A DNA stretch of 64,000 nt from Pseudomonas fluorescens (GTDB lineage: Bacteria; Pseudomonadota; Gammaproteobacteria; Pseudomonadales; Pseudomonadaceae), in assembly GCF_900636825.1 (NCBI RefSeq), contig NZ_LR134318.1:2761501-2825500 (forward strand), in the 5' to 3' direction. Below the pieces are notes generated by a model, which did no database searches, was not told where the DNA came from, and worked only from the letters and a program-made list of their open reading frames with translations. Shown here piece after piece: positions 56,219-64,000 of the stretch. Both the position numbers and the translations under genes were made by a program. Positions within the stretch are counted from its first letter, which is position 1, and every line of letters starts with the position of its first letter.

Positions 56219-57269
56219 GTTCACGCTCGAGCAATTGGCGTTTGCGCTCGACACCCCAGCGGTAGCCGGAAAGATTGCCGTCGCTGCGCACCACGCGGTG
56301 GCAGGGGATCGCGACCGCCAGGCGGTTGGCGCCGCACGCCTGGGCCACCGCGCGCATCGAGGTCGGTGCGCCGATGCGCTGCGCAATCTCGGCGTAACTG
56401 GCGGTGCTGCCCACCGGAATTTCGCGCAGTGCCTGCCAGACACGCTCTTGGAAGGCTGTGCCGCGAATGTCCAGCGGCAGGTCAAGGCCGATTGCCGGTG
56501 ACTCGATGAAGCCAACCACGCTGGCGACCAGTTGTTCAAACGGGTGATCAGCGCCGATCAGGTTGGCGTTGCGAAACTGATCCTGCAGATCGCAGACCAG
56601 TTGGTGCGGATCGTCACCCAGCAGAATTGCGCAGATACCGCGCGCGCTTTGCGCCACCAGAATCGCCCCGAGCGAGCATTGCCCGACGGCAAAGCGGATG
56701 TCGTTGTGCTGCCCGGCGGCGCGGTAGTCGGTCGGCTTCATGCCCAGCAGTTGATCGGCGCAATGGTAAAAACGCCCGTTGGAACCGAAGCCTGCGTCGT
56801 ACAGCGCCTCGGTCACGGAACCGCCTTCAGCGAGGCGGGCGCGCACTTTGCGCGAGCGATGCGCGCTGGCGTAGGCCTTGGGTGTAAGGCCCGTCGCGGC
56901 TTTGAATACGCGGTGGAAATGAAACGGACTGAGGCCGGCGCTCGCCGCGAGGCTGTTCAGTGTCGGTGAGGTTTGCGCAGCTTCTATATGGCGGCACGCT
57001 GCAGCGATAATCGCCGCCTGATGCGCATCGTTCTGATCCTTGCTGGCGCGTTTGCTCGGCCGGTATCCCGCCGCTTCGGCCAATTCGGCGCTGGCGAAAA
57101 ATTCGACATTTTCTGGTTTGGGCAGGCGCGCAAGGCTGCTGGGCCGGCAGTAGATTCCGGTGGTTTTTACCGCATAGACAAAGTGCCCGTCTGCCCGCGG
57201 GTCGCGCGCGACCACAGCCGCCCAGCGCGGATCGTCTTCAATGCTGATCGAGTTCGAAAGCGTGTCCAT
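56208..57269 (-). CDS. ada: Ada-like O6-methylguanine methyltransferase/regulator with altered N-terminal cysteines
   Basis: 353 residues in the Ada order: N-terminal Ada domain, AraC-type helix-turn-helix ([20 protein letters not shown]), then methyltransferase with [11 protein letters not shown]. In Ada, four Cys bind zinc and one accepts methyl from phosphotriesters. Here the first is kept (GIYCRPS) but the others are Ser, Ser and Ala (RPSSLAR; RPSKRAS). The C-terminal repair site is intact, so O6-methylguanine repair is likely while phosphotriester sensing may be lost. Downstream of alkB. Confidence 0.85.
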   Translation of the reverse strand: MDTLSNSISIEDDPRWAAVVARDPRADGHFVYAVKTTGIYCRPSSLARLPKPENVEFFASAELAEAAGYRPSKRASKDQNDAHQAAIIAAACRHIEAAQTSPTLNSLAASAGLSPFHFHRVFKAATGLTPKAYASAHRSRKVRARLAEGGSVTEALYDAGFGSNGRFYHCADQLLGMKPTDYRAAGQHNDIRFAVGQCSLGAILVAQSARGICAILLGDDPHQLVCDLQDQFRNANLIGADHPFEQLVASVVGFIESPAIGLDLPLDIRGTAFQERVWQALREIPVGSTASYAEIAQRIGAPTSMRAVAQACGANRLAVAIPCHRVVRSDGNLSGYRWGVERKRQLLERELND

Positions 57270-57341
57270 GGGGAATAATCCGTTGACCTGTTTGATTCAG
57301 GTTAACCAGCATCGTAGCTGACGACACTCCGCACCTTGCGG

Positions 57342-58022
57342 TCAAACTTTTGCCAGCGCTCCGGCGACACGAAAGGTCAGGTTGATACGTCGTTCGCCCA
57401 GGCGCGGATGATGGCCGGGTTTGATCGGCAGCACGCCGTGAAAGCGCAAGCGGTCGACGCCGCCCCAGACCACCATATCGCCATGCAGCAGCGGGATTCG
57501 TTGGCTTTTGTCGCTGCGTTCGAAACCGCCAAACAGAAACATTGCTGGCAGCCCCAGCGACAGCGAAACGATCGGCGCCGCGTAGCCCTTTTCGTCCTTA
57601 TCCTGATGCAACGACATCTTGGCGCCGGGGACATATTGATTGATCAGGCAGGAATCGGCCTGGAAAGCGCTGAATCCTGCACGCTCCGCGGCCGACTGAG
57701 CCAGATCGGCAAACACCGCCGGCATCGTCGGCCACGGCAAACCGCTGCGTGGATCGACGCTTGAATAGCGATAACCGCTGCGATCGGTAATCCAGCCCAG
57801 ATTCCCGCAACTGCTGGTGCCGACCGACATGCTGAAGCCGCCGGGCGTGACCATGTGACGAAGCGGGGCGGCGACGAGAATGGCCTCAAGCTCCGTCAGC
57901 AATTGATCGACGCACGGCAAAGCGAAGCCCCGCAGCACCCACGATTGCTCGCCAATCTGCTCGGCCCGGGCTTGCTGTACGGGTTCGTTATCGGCGAACA
58001 AGTCGAATGTGGTCGGTTGCAT
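57342..58022 (-). CDS. alkB: DNA oxidative demethylase AlkB
   Basis: 226 residues. Fe(II) ligands in SLHQDKDE (HxD) and the later His in RFHGVLP, with RINLTFR for 2-oxoglutarate. Removes methyl from 1-methyladenine and 3-methylcytosine. Upstream of ada by 72 bp on the same strand, forming an alkylation-repair operon. Confidence 0.93.
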   Translation of the reverse strand: MQPTTFDLFADNEPVQQARAEQIGEQSWVLRGFALPCVDQLLTELEAILVAAPLRHMVTPGGFSMSVGTSSCGNLGWITDRSGYRYSSVDPRSGLPWPTMPAVFADLAQSAAERAGFSAFQADSCLINQYVPGAKMSLHQDKDEKGYAAPIVSLSLGLPAMFLFGGFERSDKSQRIPLLHGDMVVWGGVDRLRFHGVLPIKPGHHPRLGERRINLTFRVAGALAKV

Positions 58023-58030
58023 GGTGTCGG

Positions 58031-58201
58031 TTACAGCGCTTTGCTGACCTTGATGTCAGTGACTTCTTCCTCGGTGTGCAGCTTTTGCAGCGCCGCTTTC
58101 GCTTCCTCGGCAGTACCGGTCTCGAGCTCGGCGAAGTCGAAACGCTGCTCACCGTCCAGCTTGTATTTGATGACGTATTTGGTCTTTTGGTCCACGGTCA
58201 T
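58031..58201 (-). CDS. Small acidic hypothetical protein
   Basis: 56 residues from ATG 58201 with AAAGGA four bases upstream: MTVDQKTKYVIKYKLDGEQ, then alternating charged helix, ending VTDIKVSKAL. Good ribosome binding site and position just before alkB suggest it is expressed; function unknown. Confidence 0.6.
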   Translation of the reverse strand: MTVDQKTKYVIKYKLDGEQRFDFAELETGTAEEAKAALQKLHTEEEVTDIKVSKAL

Positions 58202-58228
58202 GTTTTCCTTTCAGATAGTCGGCGCGCT

Positions 58229-58531
58229 TCAGCTGAGCTTGGTACTGGAGCGACGGATGATCTTGATCGAGTGGGTCAGCGTCGGCTTGCGCGTCACGCT
58301 GATCGCACGGCGGTTCACGGTATCGATGGTGATATTCCAGAAACCGGTGCTCGGCGCGGTAATGCGCGCCGGGAAGGTGTCGAATGCGCCGCCGTGATAG
58401 GTGTGACGGCCGCCATTTTTGAAGCTGCGGAAGTTGGCGTCGTTCATCAGACGAATGTTGCACATTTGCGAGCATTGGATGACGACGATGTCGTCTTCGT
58501 TGAGGTGCTCGCGCTGGTGAATAAATTTCAT
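58229..58531 (-). CDS. DUF1883-family protein
   Basis: 100 residues from ATG 58531 (GGAGG upstream). REHLNEDDIVVIQCSQMCNI and GGRHTYHGGAFDTFP recall the DUF1883 domain, found in small proteins and linked to toll-like/SIR contexts elsewhere. Function not known. Confidence 0.7.
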   Translation of the reverse strand: MKFIHQREHLNEDDIVVIQCSQMCNIRLMNDANFRSFKNGGRHTYHGGAFDTFPARITAPSTGFWNITIDTVNRRAISVTRKPTLTHSIKIIRRSSTKLS

Positions 58532-58743
58532 GGGCGCCTCCAGAAGGGCTTTTTCTACAAAAATCAGAACGATAGCTTGTCGATTGGCGCAGTTTATCAG
58601 CCCGCACGGGTTATTATCTGGCCGTCGGGCGATGGTTTGACACTTTTCGAACAGATATTCGCGATTGGATGCGGGTTAAATACAGGCGGCCCCGGAGAAA
58701 AACAGCATTTGTGCTGTCGGACGGTCTTTAACGGAGGTTTTGT

Positions 58744-59100
58744 ATGAAGTGGGGCGTGGTTTGTCTGCCGTTGGTTCTGATGTTGGGTGGTTGTGCGAAC
58801 GTTTCGGAAATCAACGAGACACTGCCGACCATGAGTGTGATCTCCGGCAAGAAGCCCCATGAATATGCGCAGTGCCTGACCGATCAGCTCGCCAGTAGCC
58901 GCGGTGCGCTGCAAGTGCAGCCGCAGAAGGACGGGGTTCGCGTAATCGTCCCGGGCAAATTGTCCTCAGGCCCGGCCGCCGTATTTGATATCGAAGATCG
59001 TTCCGGCGGTAGCAGCATCAAGCTGCACGAGCGTATGTCCAATGTGCCGGTTCGCCCCCGCGATGTGCAGAAGGCCGCCACCGCGTGTATTTCCGGCTGA
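58744..59100 (+). CDS. Lipoprotein
   Basis: 118 residues. Signal peptide with lipobox LGGC at about residue 17; mature part contains YAQCLTDQLASSRGA and a late Cys. Probably outer-membrane lipid-anchored. Function unknown. Confidence 0.7.
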   Translation: MKWGVVCLPLVLMLGGCANVSEINETLPTMSVISGKKPHEYAQCLTDQLASSRGALQVQPQKDGVRVIVPGKLSSGPAAVFDIEDRSGGSSIKLHERMSNVPVRPRDVQKAATACISG

Positions 59101-59171
59101 TAGACTGTTCGCTATCAGCACCGATGCCGTCACAGTGATGCTGTGGCGGCATTTTCATTTCTGGAGTCGCG

Positions 59172-59402
59172 ATGAAGCGAGAGCAAGTACGGGAGCGCCA
59201 CGTCGAGGGCCTGATTTCAGCCACCCATGTGATTCAGAACCCGGCCAATCCGGGCGAATGGATCGTGTTTTTCAAGAAGAGCGCCGGGCGCAGCTATTTT
59301 CTGGTGGACGATAACGACGAGGTCGAGTCGTTCAATCGCCTCGACGATCTGATCGAAGTGGTGCGCGGTCTGGGCATCAAGTTTGCCGAAATCCACATGT
59401 AG
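59172..59402 (+). CDS. Conserved hypothetical protein
   Basis: 76 residues (SATHVIQNPANPGEWIVFFK, SYFLVDDNDEVESF). Soluble, no domain recognised. Convergent with the lipoprotein gene at 59406. Confidence 0.6.
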   Translation: MKREQVRERHVEGLISATHVIQNPANPGEWIVFFKKSAGRSYFLVDDNDEVESFNRLDDLIEVVRGLGIKFAEIHM

Positions 59403-59405
59403 CGG

Positions 59406-59693
59406 CTATTTGCAGACCACCACGACGCTGCGGTTTTTGAAGTTGCCGACGTCGACGCCCAAGGTTTTGTCGTCTTCCTTGGGATGCGGCGTGCCGTCGG
59501 TGCCAACGATGCGATAACCGGTGCCGGCGCAGGATGCATCGGCTTTTTCGTAGCAGGTGGCCCAGGAATTGGCTTCACCGGAGCAATCGATGCTCAGGCC
59601 CTGCTCGCCGTTGTTCAGGTAGGTGGGCTGGGAAGTGGCGCAGCCGCTCAGTGCCAGTATCGCGATCAGGGGCAGCAATTTGTTCATGTTCAT
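59406..59693 (-). CDS. Lipoprotein
   Basis: 95 residues with lipobox LSGC at about residue 18. Mature part has four further Cys (SIDCSGEANSWATCYEKAD, ASCAGTG, VVVVCK), likely disulfide-bonded. Function unknown. Confidence 0.7.
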   Translation of the reverse strand: MNMNKLLPLIAILALSGCATSQPTYLNNGEQGLSIDCSGEANSWATCYEKADASCAGTGYRIVGTDGTPHPKEDDKTLGVDVGNFKNRSVVVVCK

Positions 59694-59787
59694 GGTCTGT
59701 GTCGTCTTCAGCTAGGGGGACTAGACGCTCTGACAGCGCCACGATGAAAAGGTTATAGCGATTGGCCACTTGTTTGCACGCAAGCAT

Positions 59788-59814
59788 AAAAAAGCCCTGC
59801 ACAACGGCAGGGCT
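59788..59814 (-). terminator. Rho-independent terminator
   Basis: On the minus strand AGCCCTGC and GCAGGGCT pair around a six-base loop and are followed by TTTTTT. Ends the gene at 59834. Confidence 0.8.
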
Positions 59815-59833
59815 CCGGGCGAATCAACGCGGG

Positions 59834-60019
59834 TCAGTCCTGATCTTTGCCACGACGCTTGGCCGATGCAGGCGTGTCAGTGAACACCGATGCCACATCA
59901 GTCGCCATCTGCTCGCTGTCGAAAGGCCCGGCGATGTGTTCGCCGTTAGTGGTGGTCAGCGTCCACTTGCCGTCTTTCTTGTCGATAACATACCCATTGA
60001 TGATTTTTACCGCGGCCAT
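59834..60019 (-). CDS. Small hypothetical protein
   Basis: 61 residues (KIINGYVIDKKDGKWTLTTT). Followed by a good terminator 20 bp downstream, so it is probably expressed. Function unknown. Confidence 0.65.
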   Translation of the reverse strand: MAAVKIINGYVIDKKDGKWTLTTTNGEHIAGPFDSEQMATDVASVFTDTPASAKRRGKDQD

Positions 60020-60277
60020 CTCTCTGTCTCGTTCGCTGGTTCAAAGTCGCCATGATACCGGCAAATGCACGCATCGGGGGGCGATGAGCGTATGGTGATC
60101 GAGTTTGCCGGCAGCTTTGAGCTACGCTGATCTGGCCGCACGAAAAGTCGGATGGAACTATCGACGAGAATATTTCTCTATGATGGCATCGGTTAGCCAG
60201 TGCGGGGCATTGTAAGGTGCACGCCGCCTGATTAGACTGCGCCGAAACTCGTACACACAGCCTTTTCAAGGACTTAT

Positions 60278-61117
60278 ATGATCAAGAAATGCTTGTTCCC
60301 AGCAGCCGGTTACGGTACTCGCTTCCTGCCAGCGACTAAAGCCATGCCTAAAGAAATGCTGCCGGTGGTAAACAAGCCACTGATCCAGTACGGCGTTGAA
60401 GAAGCTCTGGATGCTGGTCTGACGGAAATCTCCATCGTTACCGGTCGTGGCAAGCGCGCTTTGGAAGACCACTTCGACATCAGCTACGAGCTGGAAAACC
60501 AGATCAAGGGCACCGACAAGGAAAAATACCTGGTCGGCATCCGTAAATTGCTCGACGAGTGCTCGTTCTCGTACACCCGTCAGACTGAAATGAAAGGCCT
60601 GGGTCACGCGATCCTCACCGGCCGTCCGCTGATCGGTGACGAGCCGTTCGCCGTGGTACTGGCGGACGACCTGTGCGTCAACCTCGAAGGCGACGGCGTA
60701 CTGACCCAGATGGTCAAGCTGTACAAGCAGTTCCGCTGCTCGATCGTCGCCATCCAGGAAGTCGATCCGCAGGAAACCAACAAGTACGGCGTTATCGCTG
60801 GCGAGATGATCCGTGACGACATCTATCGCGTGCACAGCATGGTCGAGAAACCAAAACCGGAAGATGCGCCGTCGAACCTGGCGATTATCGGCCGTTACAT
60901 CCTCACCCCGGACATCTTCGATCTGATCGAGCAGACCGAGCCAGGCAAGGGCGGCGAAATCCAGATTACCGATGCCCTGATGAAACAAGCCCAGAACGGC
61001 TGCGTCATGGCCTACAAGTTCAAAGGCAAGCGTTTCGACTGCGGTGGCGCTGAAGGCTACATCGACGCGACCAACTTCTGCTTCGAAAACTTCTACAAGA
61101 CTGGCAAAGCTTACTGA
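60278..61117 (+). CDS. galU: UTP-glucose-1-phosphate uridylyltransferase
   Basis: 279 residues. LFPAAGYGTRFLPATKAMPK with the catalytic Arg/Lys, LADDLCVN, IQEVDPQETNKYGVI and GGEIQITDAL are typical of GalU. Makes UDP-glucose for envelope sugars; also feeds GalE. Confidence 0.96.
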   Translation: MIKKCLFPAAGYGTRFLPATKAMPKEMLPVVNKPLIQYGVEEALDAGLTEISIVTGRGKRALEDHFDISYELENQIKGTDKEKYLVGIRKLLDECSFSYTRQTEMKGLGHAILTGRPLIGDEPFAVVLADDLCVNLEGDGVLTQMVKLYKQFRCSIVAIQEVDPQETNKYGVIAGEMIRDDIYRVHSMVEKPKPEDAPSNLAIIGRYILTPDIFDLIEQTEPGKGGEIQITDALMKQAQNGCVMAYKFKGKRFDCGGAEGYIDATNFCFENFYKTGKAY

Positions 61118-61139
61118 TAGCGTCTGCCCGCTCTGCAAG

Positions 61140-61165
61140 AAAAAGCCACCTTCGGGTGGCTTTTT
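61140..61165. terminator. Bidirectional terminator
   Basis: AAAAAGCCACC and GGTGGCTTTTT pair around TTCG, giving T-runs on both strands just after galU. Confidence 0.88.
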
Positions 61166-61246
61166 CATTTTCCGCCCTTATATGGATTGCAGTGCTTGCC
61201 CAATGGACGGCGGCAGGTATGCTGATCGCCTGCCGAGGAGATAGAA

Positions 61247-62605
61247 ATGGCCTACGATTTTGACCTTTATGTGATTGGTGCCGGTTCCGGCGGTGTGCGC
61301 GCTGCGCGGTTTGCCGCGGGTTTCGGCGCAAAAGTGGCAGTAGCGGAAAGCCGTTATCTCGGCGGGACCTGCGTCAACGTCGGTTGTGTGCCAAAGAAGC
61401 TGTTGGTATACGGCGCGCATTTCCCCGAAGAATTCGAGCAGTCTTCCGGTTTTGGCTGGAGCCTGGGTGAGGCGACTTTCGATTGGGCGACGCTGATTGC
61501 CAACAAGGATCGCGAGATCAATCGCCTCAACAGCATCTATCGCAATCTGCTGGTCAACAGCGGCGTGACGCTGCACGAAGCCCACGCGAAAATCGTCGGC
61601 TCGAACGAAGTTGAAGTGAACGGCCAGCGCTACAGCGCGAAGCACATTCTGATCGCCACCGGTGGCTGGCCGCAGATTCCGGACATTCCGGGGCACGAAC
61701 ATGCGATCGGCTCCAACGAGGCCTTTTTCCTCAAAGAACTGCCCAAGCGCGTATTGGTGGTGGGCGGCGGCTATATCGCCGTGGAGTTTGCCGGAATTTT
61801 TCACGGTCTTGGTGCCGAGACTACGCTGCTGTATCGCGGCGATCTGTTCTTGCGTGGCTTCGATGGCGCCGTGCGCAGGCATCTGCAGGAAGAGCTCACC
61901 AAGCACGGTCTGGATCTGCAATTCAACGCCGACATCGCGCGCATCGATAAGCAGGCCGATGGCAGCCTGAAAGCCACACTCAAAGATGGACGCGTGCTCG
62001 AAGCAGACTGCGTGTTTTACGCCACTGGCCGTCGTCCGATGCTGGACAATCTCGGCCTGGAAAACACCGGTGTGCAGTTCACTGACAAAGGCTTCATCAA
62101 AGTCGATGATCTGTACCAAACCACCGAGCCGTCCATTCTTGCCCTCGGCGACGTCATTGGCCGGGTGCAACTCACGCCGGTCGCATTGGCTGAAGGCATG
62201 GCCGTGGCGCGGCGCTTGTTCAAGCCGGAGCAATACCGCCCGGTGGATTACAAGATGATCCCGACGGCCGTATTCAGTCTGCCGAATATCGGCACAGTGG
62301 GCCTGAGCGAAGAAGAGGCCCGCGAGGCGGGTCACGATGTGGTGATTTATGAAAGTCGTTTCCGGCCGATGAAGCTGACCCTGACACAGTCTCAGGAAAA
62401 AACCCTGATGAAACTGGTGGTCGACGGCAAGACCGACAAGGTCCTCGGCTGCCACATGGTCGGTCCGGATGCTGGTGAAATCGTGCAAGGTCTGGCCATC
62501 GCGCTGAAGGCTGGCGCAACCAAGCGTGACTTCGACGACACGATCGGGGTTCACCCGACGGCCGCCGAAGAGTTTGTCACCATGCGTACACCGGTCGGCG
62601 CTTAA
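61247..62605 (+). CDS. gorA: Glutathione-disulfide reductase
   Basis: 452 residues. FAD-binding [15 protein letters not shown], redox-active [19 protein letters not shown]-binding [15 protein letters not shown] and C-terminal [14 protein letters not shown]. Reduces glutathione disulfide with NADPH. Ends four bases inside the convergent KfrA-like gene. Confidence 0.96.
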   Translation: MAYDFDLYVIGAGSGGVRAARFAAGFGAKVAVAESRYLGGTCVNVGCVPKKLLVYGAHFPEEFEQSSGFGWSLGEATFDWATLIANKDREINRLNSIYRNLLVNSGVTLHEAHAKIVGSNEVEVNGQRYSAKHILIATGGWPQIPDIPGHEHAIGSNEAFFLKELPKRVLVVGGGYIAVEFAGIFHGLGAETTLLYRGDLFLRGFDGAVRRHLQEELTKHGLDLQFNADIARIDKQADGSLKATLKDGRVLEADCVFYATGRRPMLDNLGLENTGVQFTDKGFIKVDDLYQTTEPSILALGDVIGRVQLTPVALAEGMAVARRLFKPEQYRPVDYKMIPTAVFSLPNIGTVGLSEEEAREAGHDVVIYESRFRPMKLTLTQSQEKTLMKLVVDGKTDKVLGCHMVGPDAGEIVQGLAIALKAGATKRDFDDTIGVHPTAAEEFVTMRTPVGA

Positions 62606-63618
62606 GCGTCGTTCGGTTTGCCTGTGTCTGGCGTTGCCGCGACGGTGGCCGCCAGGCGCTTGCTGTCTTCCAGAGTTGCTTGAGCTTTGAGCAACTCTTT
62701 TTCCAGAGTCTGATTGACCATCGTCTGCTCGTCGACGCTCTGTTTGAGCGCCTGGCTTTCCAGCGTGGCCACGCGCAAGCGTTCCTGGAGGAGGGTGCGC
62801 TCGCTATCCATTCGCGTGCTTTGTTCCAGTAACTGATCCTGGCGCTGGTTGCTCTGCTTGAGCTGATCCTGCAGCAAGTTCAGCTCGCGCTGAGTGCCGC
62901 GGTTTTCTGTGAGCAGGCGTTCGTTGTCGCGGTGCAGTTGCGTGATCTCGTCCTGACGCACCAACGCACTTTGCTGGGCTTGACGCAGTTCGGCCTGAAT
63001 CTGCTGCACCTGGCTTTCGTGACGGCTCTGATCCTGCTCGCGCTGCTCTCGGCTGGCGTTGCGGTAATGCTCCAGCGCATCGCGGGCGTGCAGATGCTTT
63101 TCTTCCAGCGAGCGAATCTGCTCGTCCTTGTCCTGCAAGCGCAACTCGAAGTCGGCCAGTGCCTGATTCAGCCCGGCATTGCGCGTCTGCTCGGTCTGCA
63201 ACATCGAGCGCGTGTTGTTCAGCGCTTCGGATTCGCGCGCCAGTGCGGCGCCTTGAATGTCGTGCTCGTGCTCGAGTTTTTCCAGAGCCTGGCGGGTTTC
63301 TTTCAACTCGCTTTCCAGCGCTTCACGTTGCGCCTCGAACTGCTCGCGCGCTTGTTCGATGGGCTCTTGCGCCTGCTCTTTAAGGCGTTGGGCGAGGCGC
63401 GAGACGAGGGCGGCGAGTTCGTCGTCGATCGGTTCTGCCGACGCTTCGACCGGTTGAGCGCCATCGTCCAGCTCTTTCAGATAACGATGGATCGTGGTTT
63501 TCGAGCCGGTGTTACCCATTTCAATGCGTACCGCATCGATGCTTGGGTGTTCGCCGCGCGCCAGAATCGCGGTGCGCGCGATTTGCACGAGGGCTTTGGT
63601 TATGCCGCCACGGGCCAT
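62602..63618 (-). CDS. KfrA-like DNA-binding coiled-coil protein
   Basis: 338 residues. The N-terminal [20 protein letters not shown] then [13 protein letters not shown] matches the KfrA_N DNA-binding domain; residues about 80-330 are one long coiled coil ([20 protein letters not shown]). KfrA proteins bind their own promoter and may shape DNA. An inverted repeat stands 24 bp upstream of the start, a likely operator. Confidence 0.82.
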   Translation of the reverse strand: MARGGITKALVQIARTAILARGEHPSIDAVRIEMGNTGSKTTIHRYLKELDDGAQPVEASAEPIDDELAALVSRLAQRLKEQAQEPIEQAREQFEAQREALESELKETRQALEKLEHEHDIQGAALARESEALNNTRSMLQTEQTRNAGLNQALADFELRLQDKDEQIRSLEEKHLHARDALEHYRNASREQREQDQSRHESQVQQIQAELRQAQQSALVRQDEITQLHRDNERLLTENRGTQRELNLLQDQLKQSNQRQDQLLEQSTRMDSERTLLQERLRVATLESQALKQSVDEQTMVNQTLEKELLKAQATLEDSKRLAATVAATPDTGKPNDA

Positions 63619-63641
63619 ATCAACTCCTACGGTTTCATACT

Positions 63642-63675
63642 GTGGTACATGCCACTATGAAGGCTAGTGTACCAC
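63642..63675. promoter_or_regulatory. Inverted repeat between KfrA-like and recombinase genes
   Basis: GTGGTACA at 63642-63649 and TGTACCAC at 63668-63675 form an 8-bp palindrome with an 18-base spacer that itself carries GCCAC. Likely binding site for the KfrA-like protein, in the divergent promoter. Confidence 0.6.
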
Positions 63676-63794
63676 GTCAAAAACAAAGTTGAATAATTGA
63701 GGTTTAAGACGCGGGATATACTGGTATTACCCATTGTCAGACGGCAAAATGTGCTTTTGCACCCTTGCATCAGTACGCCAGCGAGAAAACAGGC

Positions 63795-64000
63795 ATGAGC
63801 GACATCGATCGCTATTTGCAAGCCGCCACCCGTGACAACACGCGCCGCAGCTATCGCGCGGCCATCGAACATTTCGAAGTGAAGTGGGGAGGGTTCCTGC
63901 CAGCCACCGCTGACAGCGTTGCGCGCTATCTGGTCGCGCACGCTGGCGAGCTGTCGATCAATACGCTGAAGCTGCGTCTGTCGGCGCTGGCGCAGTGGCA
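63795..64000 (+). CDS. Tyrosine recombinase, N-terminal part, cut by window end
   Basis: From ATG 63795: SDIDRYLQAATRDNTRRSYR, then FEVKWGGFLPATADSVARYL, matches the SAM-like core-binding domain of site-specific integrases. About 68 residues are visible. Divergent from the KfrA-like gene. Confidence 0.75.
   Translation, partial: MSDIDRYLQAATRDNTRRSYRAAIEHFEVKWGGFLPATADSVARYLVAHAGELSINTLKLRLSALAQW

Noticed and set aside
61178..62554. Long minus-strand frame opposite gorA
   Set aside because: Antisense shadow; gorA motifs are complete on the plus strand.

Overview
The window looks like chromosome from a fluorescens-group Pseudomonas. Support comes from a modABC operon with a near-canonical ModE operator, galU, gorA, alkB-ada, topoisomerase IB, a REP-type inverted element containing the familiar GAGCAGGCTCGCTCCCACA core, and generally GC-rich, Pseudomonas-like proteins. 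The genus is inferred from gene content and remembered family resemblance, not from a search.

Region A (1 to about 24.5 kb) is the right-hand part of a mobilizable defence island. From left to right it holds: a divergent HNH-type protein and a UvrD-like helicase with a GX3-repeat N-terminus; a SLATT membrane protein and reverse transcriptase operon behind a hairpin-rich leader; a GHKL-ATPase plus phosphoribosyltransferase-like gene pair; an XRE/ImmA regulator-peptidase overlapping an unknown gene; a divergent PD-(D/E)xK-like nuclease; a second reverse transcriptase that appears frameshifted twice; and a TrlF-type PHP/SMC ATPase. Then come mobility genes: four evenly spaced GGCC-N7-GGCC elements, a MobC-like protein, a HxHxxxN relaxase, a tyrosine integrase and a complete tRNA-Leu(TAA).

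Region B (about 24.5 to 40.2 kb) is bounded by two identical 33-bp copies of a tRNA-Leu 3' end, each followed by the same terminator hairpin, so it looks like a second element in tandem at the same site. It has no integrase of its own. It carries an interrupted SRAP gene, a thioredoxin-reductase-like flavoprotein, a sugar cluster (galE divergent from glycosyltransferase, UDP-galactopyranose mutase, glycoside hydrolase and ABC exporter, with overlapping genes), remnants of ribosome-hibernation genes, a metallo-beta-lactamase-fold enzyme, a P1-family (DmpA-like) aminopeptidase, an orphan polyamine-type binding protein, a nitrilase-superfamily amidase and a LuxR-type regulator.

Region C (40.2 to 64 kb) reads as ordinary core or near-core chromosome: EamA transporter, Old Yellow Enzyme, a three-gene molybdenum hydroxylase with its own cytochrome c (ATGA overlaps), MFS transporter, LysR regulator, topoisomerase IB, modCBA, nitronate monooxygenase, acrylyl-CoA-reductase-like gene, ada-alkB, several small conserved proteins and lipoproteins, galU, gorA, a KfrA-like coiled-coil protein, and the start of a tyrosine recombinase cut by the window end. 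Molybdate uptake (modABC) and the molybdenum hydroxylase lie within 10 kb of each other, which fits functionally.

The best candidates for undescribed biology are the GHKL/PRTase pair, the SLATT-RT operon with its three-hairpin leader, the helicase with fourteen consecutive GX3 units, and the phased GGCC-N7-GGCC array ahead of the mobilization genes.
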